This document shows positions 8,487 through 9,393 of a DNA stretch of 9,393 bases, piece after piece. This stretch comes from an uncultured Gemmatimonadota bacterium. GTDB taxonomy: Bacteria > Gemmatimonadota > Gemmatimonadetes > Gemmatimonadales > GWC2-71-9. The stretch lies in assembly GCA_946480845.1 (NCBI GenBank), contig CAMLLJ010000107.1, forward strand, positions 1 through 9,393, written 5' to 3'. Within the stretch, counting starts at the first letter, position 1. Each line of letters begins with the position of its first letter. The notes below the pieces were generated by a model, which searched no databases, was not told where the DNA came from, and saw only the letters and a list, made by a program, of their open reading frames with translations. A program made the position numbers and the translations under genes.

Positions 8487-8767
8487 GGTTCGTCGTCCTC
8501 TGGATCGTCTGTAGAATAGGTCAGGTCCTGCTGGGCCTCGTCCACGATCCGGCGGCTTTCGGCCACCTCCGGGGTGTCGTAGGTCGAGCGGACCTCATAG
8601 TGGAACAGCTCGCTGCGCGTATCGCCAAGCCGCCGAAGGAGCTCGGGCACCGCGCGGAGCAGGTGGCCGGCCTCGTCCAGCTCCCGGAGCCGCCTGGCCA
8701 GCTCCCGCAGCATTCCCTCCAGCCGCGCGGCCCGCTCCTTGCCATAGATCTCGTCGTGCTCCGCCAT
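8462..8767 (-). CDS. Small charged helical protein of unknown function
   Basis: I do not recognise this 101-residue product. It has no signal peptide, membrane segment or cysteine. Residues about 10-48 are a strongly charged, leucine-rich amphipathic helix with heptad-like spacing (ERAARLEGMLRELARRLREL), probably a coiled coil. The middle has the motif FHYEVRSTYDTPEVAESRRIVDEAQ, and the tail is acidic (DDPEDDEPW). It therefore looks cytoplasmic, and could be a dimeric adaptor or regulator. I chose ATG 8767 because AGGAG (8777-8773) lies 5 nt before it; the in-frame GTG at 8773 overlaps that site and cannot use it. It is the first gene of the operon with the DsbA-like gene, VKOR and kup, and its stop lies within the start region of the DsbA-like gene. 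The good ribosome binding site and coupled layout support a real gene. Confidence 0.75.
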   Translation of the reverse strand: MAEHDEIYGKERAARLEGMLRELARRLRELDEAGHLLRAVPELLRRLGDTRSELFHYEVRSTYDTPEVAESRRIVDEAQQDLTYSTDDPEDDEPWRNRPAE

Positions 8768-8772
8768 CCTCA

Positions 8773-8777
8773 CTCCT
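8773..8777 (-). promoter_or_regulatory. Shine-Dalgarno of the leftward operon's first gene
   Basis: AGGAG on the minus strand lies 5 nt upstream of ATG 8767. It decides between this ATG and the GTG at 8773, with which it overlaps. Confidence 0.7.
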
Positions 8778-8867
8778 GCACACCGGCCGAAGCGGCACGC
8801 TGCGCCCGATGCTGCGGTGAAGGCGGTAATCTAATGAATGACCGAGCGTTCGGGCACGATTCGGCGA

Positions 8868-8885
8868 TTGCACCAAATGGTGCAA
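8868..8885. promoter_or_regulatory. 18-bp palindrome over the -35 element, likely operator
   Basis: TTGCACCAAATGGTGCAA has perfect 7-bp arms (TTGCACC and GGTGCAA) around AAAT. The left arm includes the -35 hexamer and the right arm fills the spacer, so a protein bound here would block RNA polymerase. Because the site is symmetric, the same TTGCAC also faces the leftward operon, but no good -10 sits at the right distance on that strand. It resembles the NtrC half-site pattern (TGCACC / GGTGCA) but is one base shorter between the arms. The regulator is unknown. Confidence 0.55.
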
Positions 8886-8897
8886 CCCGATTATATT
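8868..8897 (+). promoter_or_regulatory. Sigma70-type promoter of the orphan gene at 8935
   Basis: TTGCAC at 8868-8873 is a good -35 (TTGACA consensus). TATATT at 8892-8897 is a good -10 with an 18-nt spacer; TTATAT at 8891-8896 with 17 nt is equivalent. The surrounding DNA is AT-rich compared with the rest of the window. Transcription would start around 8904, about 30 nt before the ATG. It is the clearest promoter visible in the window. Confidence 0.7.
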
Positions 8898-8934
8898 AGA
8901 GTATGGTATCGACTGTCACAAAAAAGGACGGTGC

Positions 8935-9201
8935 ATGAACAAGAAGAACACCCGGCGTACCCCGACGGCCACCTCGCCGTCCTCGTTCGACCAGGCGCGG
9001 GATGAGATGTTCAGCCATATCCTGCGATGCGGTGTCATCGAGGCCCTGCCCGAGCACCAGAAGGACTGGTTCGACGACACCATGCAGTACATCGCCGACC
9101 GCTACGAAGACCTGGGCGACGAGTCGCTCGCGCAGCTTCGGCAGCTTGGCGAGCGCTACTGCCAGCCGGTCCAGCGCCGGGCAGAGACCGTCTCCGCCTG
9201 A
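8935..9201 (+). CDS. Orphan small protein of unknown function
   Basis: I do not recognise this 88-residue product. It starts with a basic, flexible tail (MNKKNTRRTP, then Ser/Thr/Pro to about residue 17), followed by a largely helical region with an acidic aromatic stretch (about 42-62, HQKDWFDDTMQYIADRYEDL) and a Leu/Gln/Arg helix. Two cysteines, C32 and C76, are far apart; there is no CXXC. There is no membrane segment or signal peptide. The ribosome binding site AAGGA lies about 9 nt before the ATG. The gene is a complete transcription unit with its own good promoter, a palindromic operator-like site and a strong intrinsic terminator. That implies it is abundantly and conditionally expressed. 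It could be a small adaptor or nucleic-acid-associated protein, judging only from the basic tail and acidic helix; this is inference. Confidence 0.8.
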   Translation: MNKKNTRRTPTATSPSSFDQARDEMFSHILRCGVIEALPEHQKDWFDDTMQYIADRYEDLGDESLAQLRQLGERYCQPVQRRAETVSA

Positions 9202-9219
9202 TCGCTGCCTGGTACGCCC

Positions 9220-9259
9220 AACGCCCCGGGGAAGCTCTCCCCGGGGCGTTTCTGTTCTT
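9220..9259. terminator. Strong intrinsic terminator, probably bidirectional
   Basis: A perfect 13-bp stem (9220-9232 with 9238-9250) closes a 5-nt loop AGCTC. On the plus strand it runs into a T-rich tail (TTTCTGTTCTT), 18 nt after the stop at 9201. On the minus strand it begins 8 nt after the stop of the converging gene, though the T-run there is short, so it may serve both genes. Confidence 0.9.
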
Positions 9260-9393
9260 CAGCGGCTGAAGCTGCGCCATCGCCAGCCTGCGCTGGCGCG
9301 GAAGCCGCCGCCCAGTCCCACTTCCACTGCCCATCCCGACCGGCCGCCCGGCGTGCCTTCGAGGCCGACCAGAATCACGACATAGCCCCGCTC
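9259..9393 (-). CDS. C-terminal end of a possible outer-membrane beta-barrel protein (partial)
   Basis: An open minus-strand frame enters from the right edge and stops at TGA 9261-9259, giving 44 residues. The translation alternates hydrophobic and small or polar residues (GYVVILVGLEG, then WAVEVGLGGGF and ASAGWRWRSF) and ends in F-S-R. Glycine and aromatic alternation with an aromatic near the C-terminus is the pattern of terminal barrel strands. Codon third positions are mostly G or C, as in neighbouring genes, and the stop sits directly before the shared terminator, which supports a real gene. With only 44 residues the family cannot be named. Confidence 0.5.
   Translation of the reverse strand, partial: ERGYVVILVGLEGTPGGRSGWAVEVGLGGGFRASAGWRWRSFSR

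Noticed and set aside
8868..8885. A bona fide NtrC binding site
   Set aside because: The half-sites look similar but the spacing is one base short, and no sigma54 -24/-12 promoter or nitrogen gene is nearby, so I keep only 'operator-like palindrome'.
9002..9385. A 127-codon plus-strand frame overlapping the orphan gene and the terminator
   Set aside because: It runs out of frame through the 8935 gene and across a strong terminator hairpin; its Ser/Arg/Pro-rich translation looks like a shadow.

Overview
The window is a GC-rich (roughly 70% by eye) bacterial chromosome segment, probably one end of a draft or metagenomic contig: the first ~90 bases are homopolymeric G/C/T tracts that look like sequencing or assembly noise. 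The gene set is that of a Gram-negative, respiring organism: type I cytochrome c maturation (CcmABCD), a periplasmic DsbA-like oxidase paired with a VKOR-family quinone reductase instead of DsbB, a Kup potassium transporter and acetyl-CoA synthetase. Lineage cannot be proved from the sequence; Gemmatimonadota or a similar high-GC Gram-negative phylum is my best guess, with low confidence.

Layout. (1) 1-3107, all on the minus strand and so read right to left: a STAS-domain protein, a gap of 163 nt with two hairpins, a stand-alone receiver-domain response regulator, then ccmA, ccmB, ccmC and the small ccmD. From the receiver gene onward every stop codon overlaps the next start (14, 8, 4 and 8 nt), which implies translational coupling. 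(2) 3108-3453 is a 346-nt divergent intergenic region with three short inverted repeats. (3) 3454-5406 on the plus strand is acs, which meets kup tail to tail with only 13 nt between stops. (4) 5420-8767 on the minus strand is a four-gene operon read right to left: a small charged helical protein, a DsbA-like thiol oxidoreductase, VKOR, and kup, again with overlapping ends. (5) 8768-8934 is a divergent promoter region with a sigma70-type promoter overlaid by an 18-bp palindrome. (6) 8935-9201 is a small orphan gene on the plus strand, closed by a strong intrinsic terminator at 9220-9259. It is shared with a converging minus-strand gene whose last 44 codons lie at the right edge.

How the genes fit together. 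CcmAB(C)D move and present heme for periplasmic cytochrome c assembly, a process that depends on thiol redox control. The DsbA/VKOR pair makes disulfides in the same compartment and passes electrons to quinone. The STAS and receiver proteins are regulators next to the ccm genes, and the receiver gene physically overlaps ccmA. Most of the window is housekeeping. The least explained parts are the regulator-ccmA coupling, the palindrome-controlled orphan gene at 8935, and the small protein that heads the dsbA-VKOR-kup operon. I found no CRISPR array, tRNA, rRNA, transposase or defence system.
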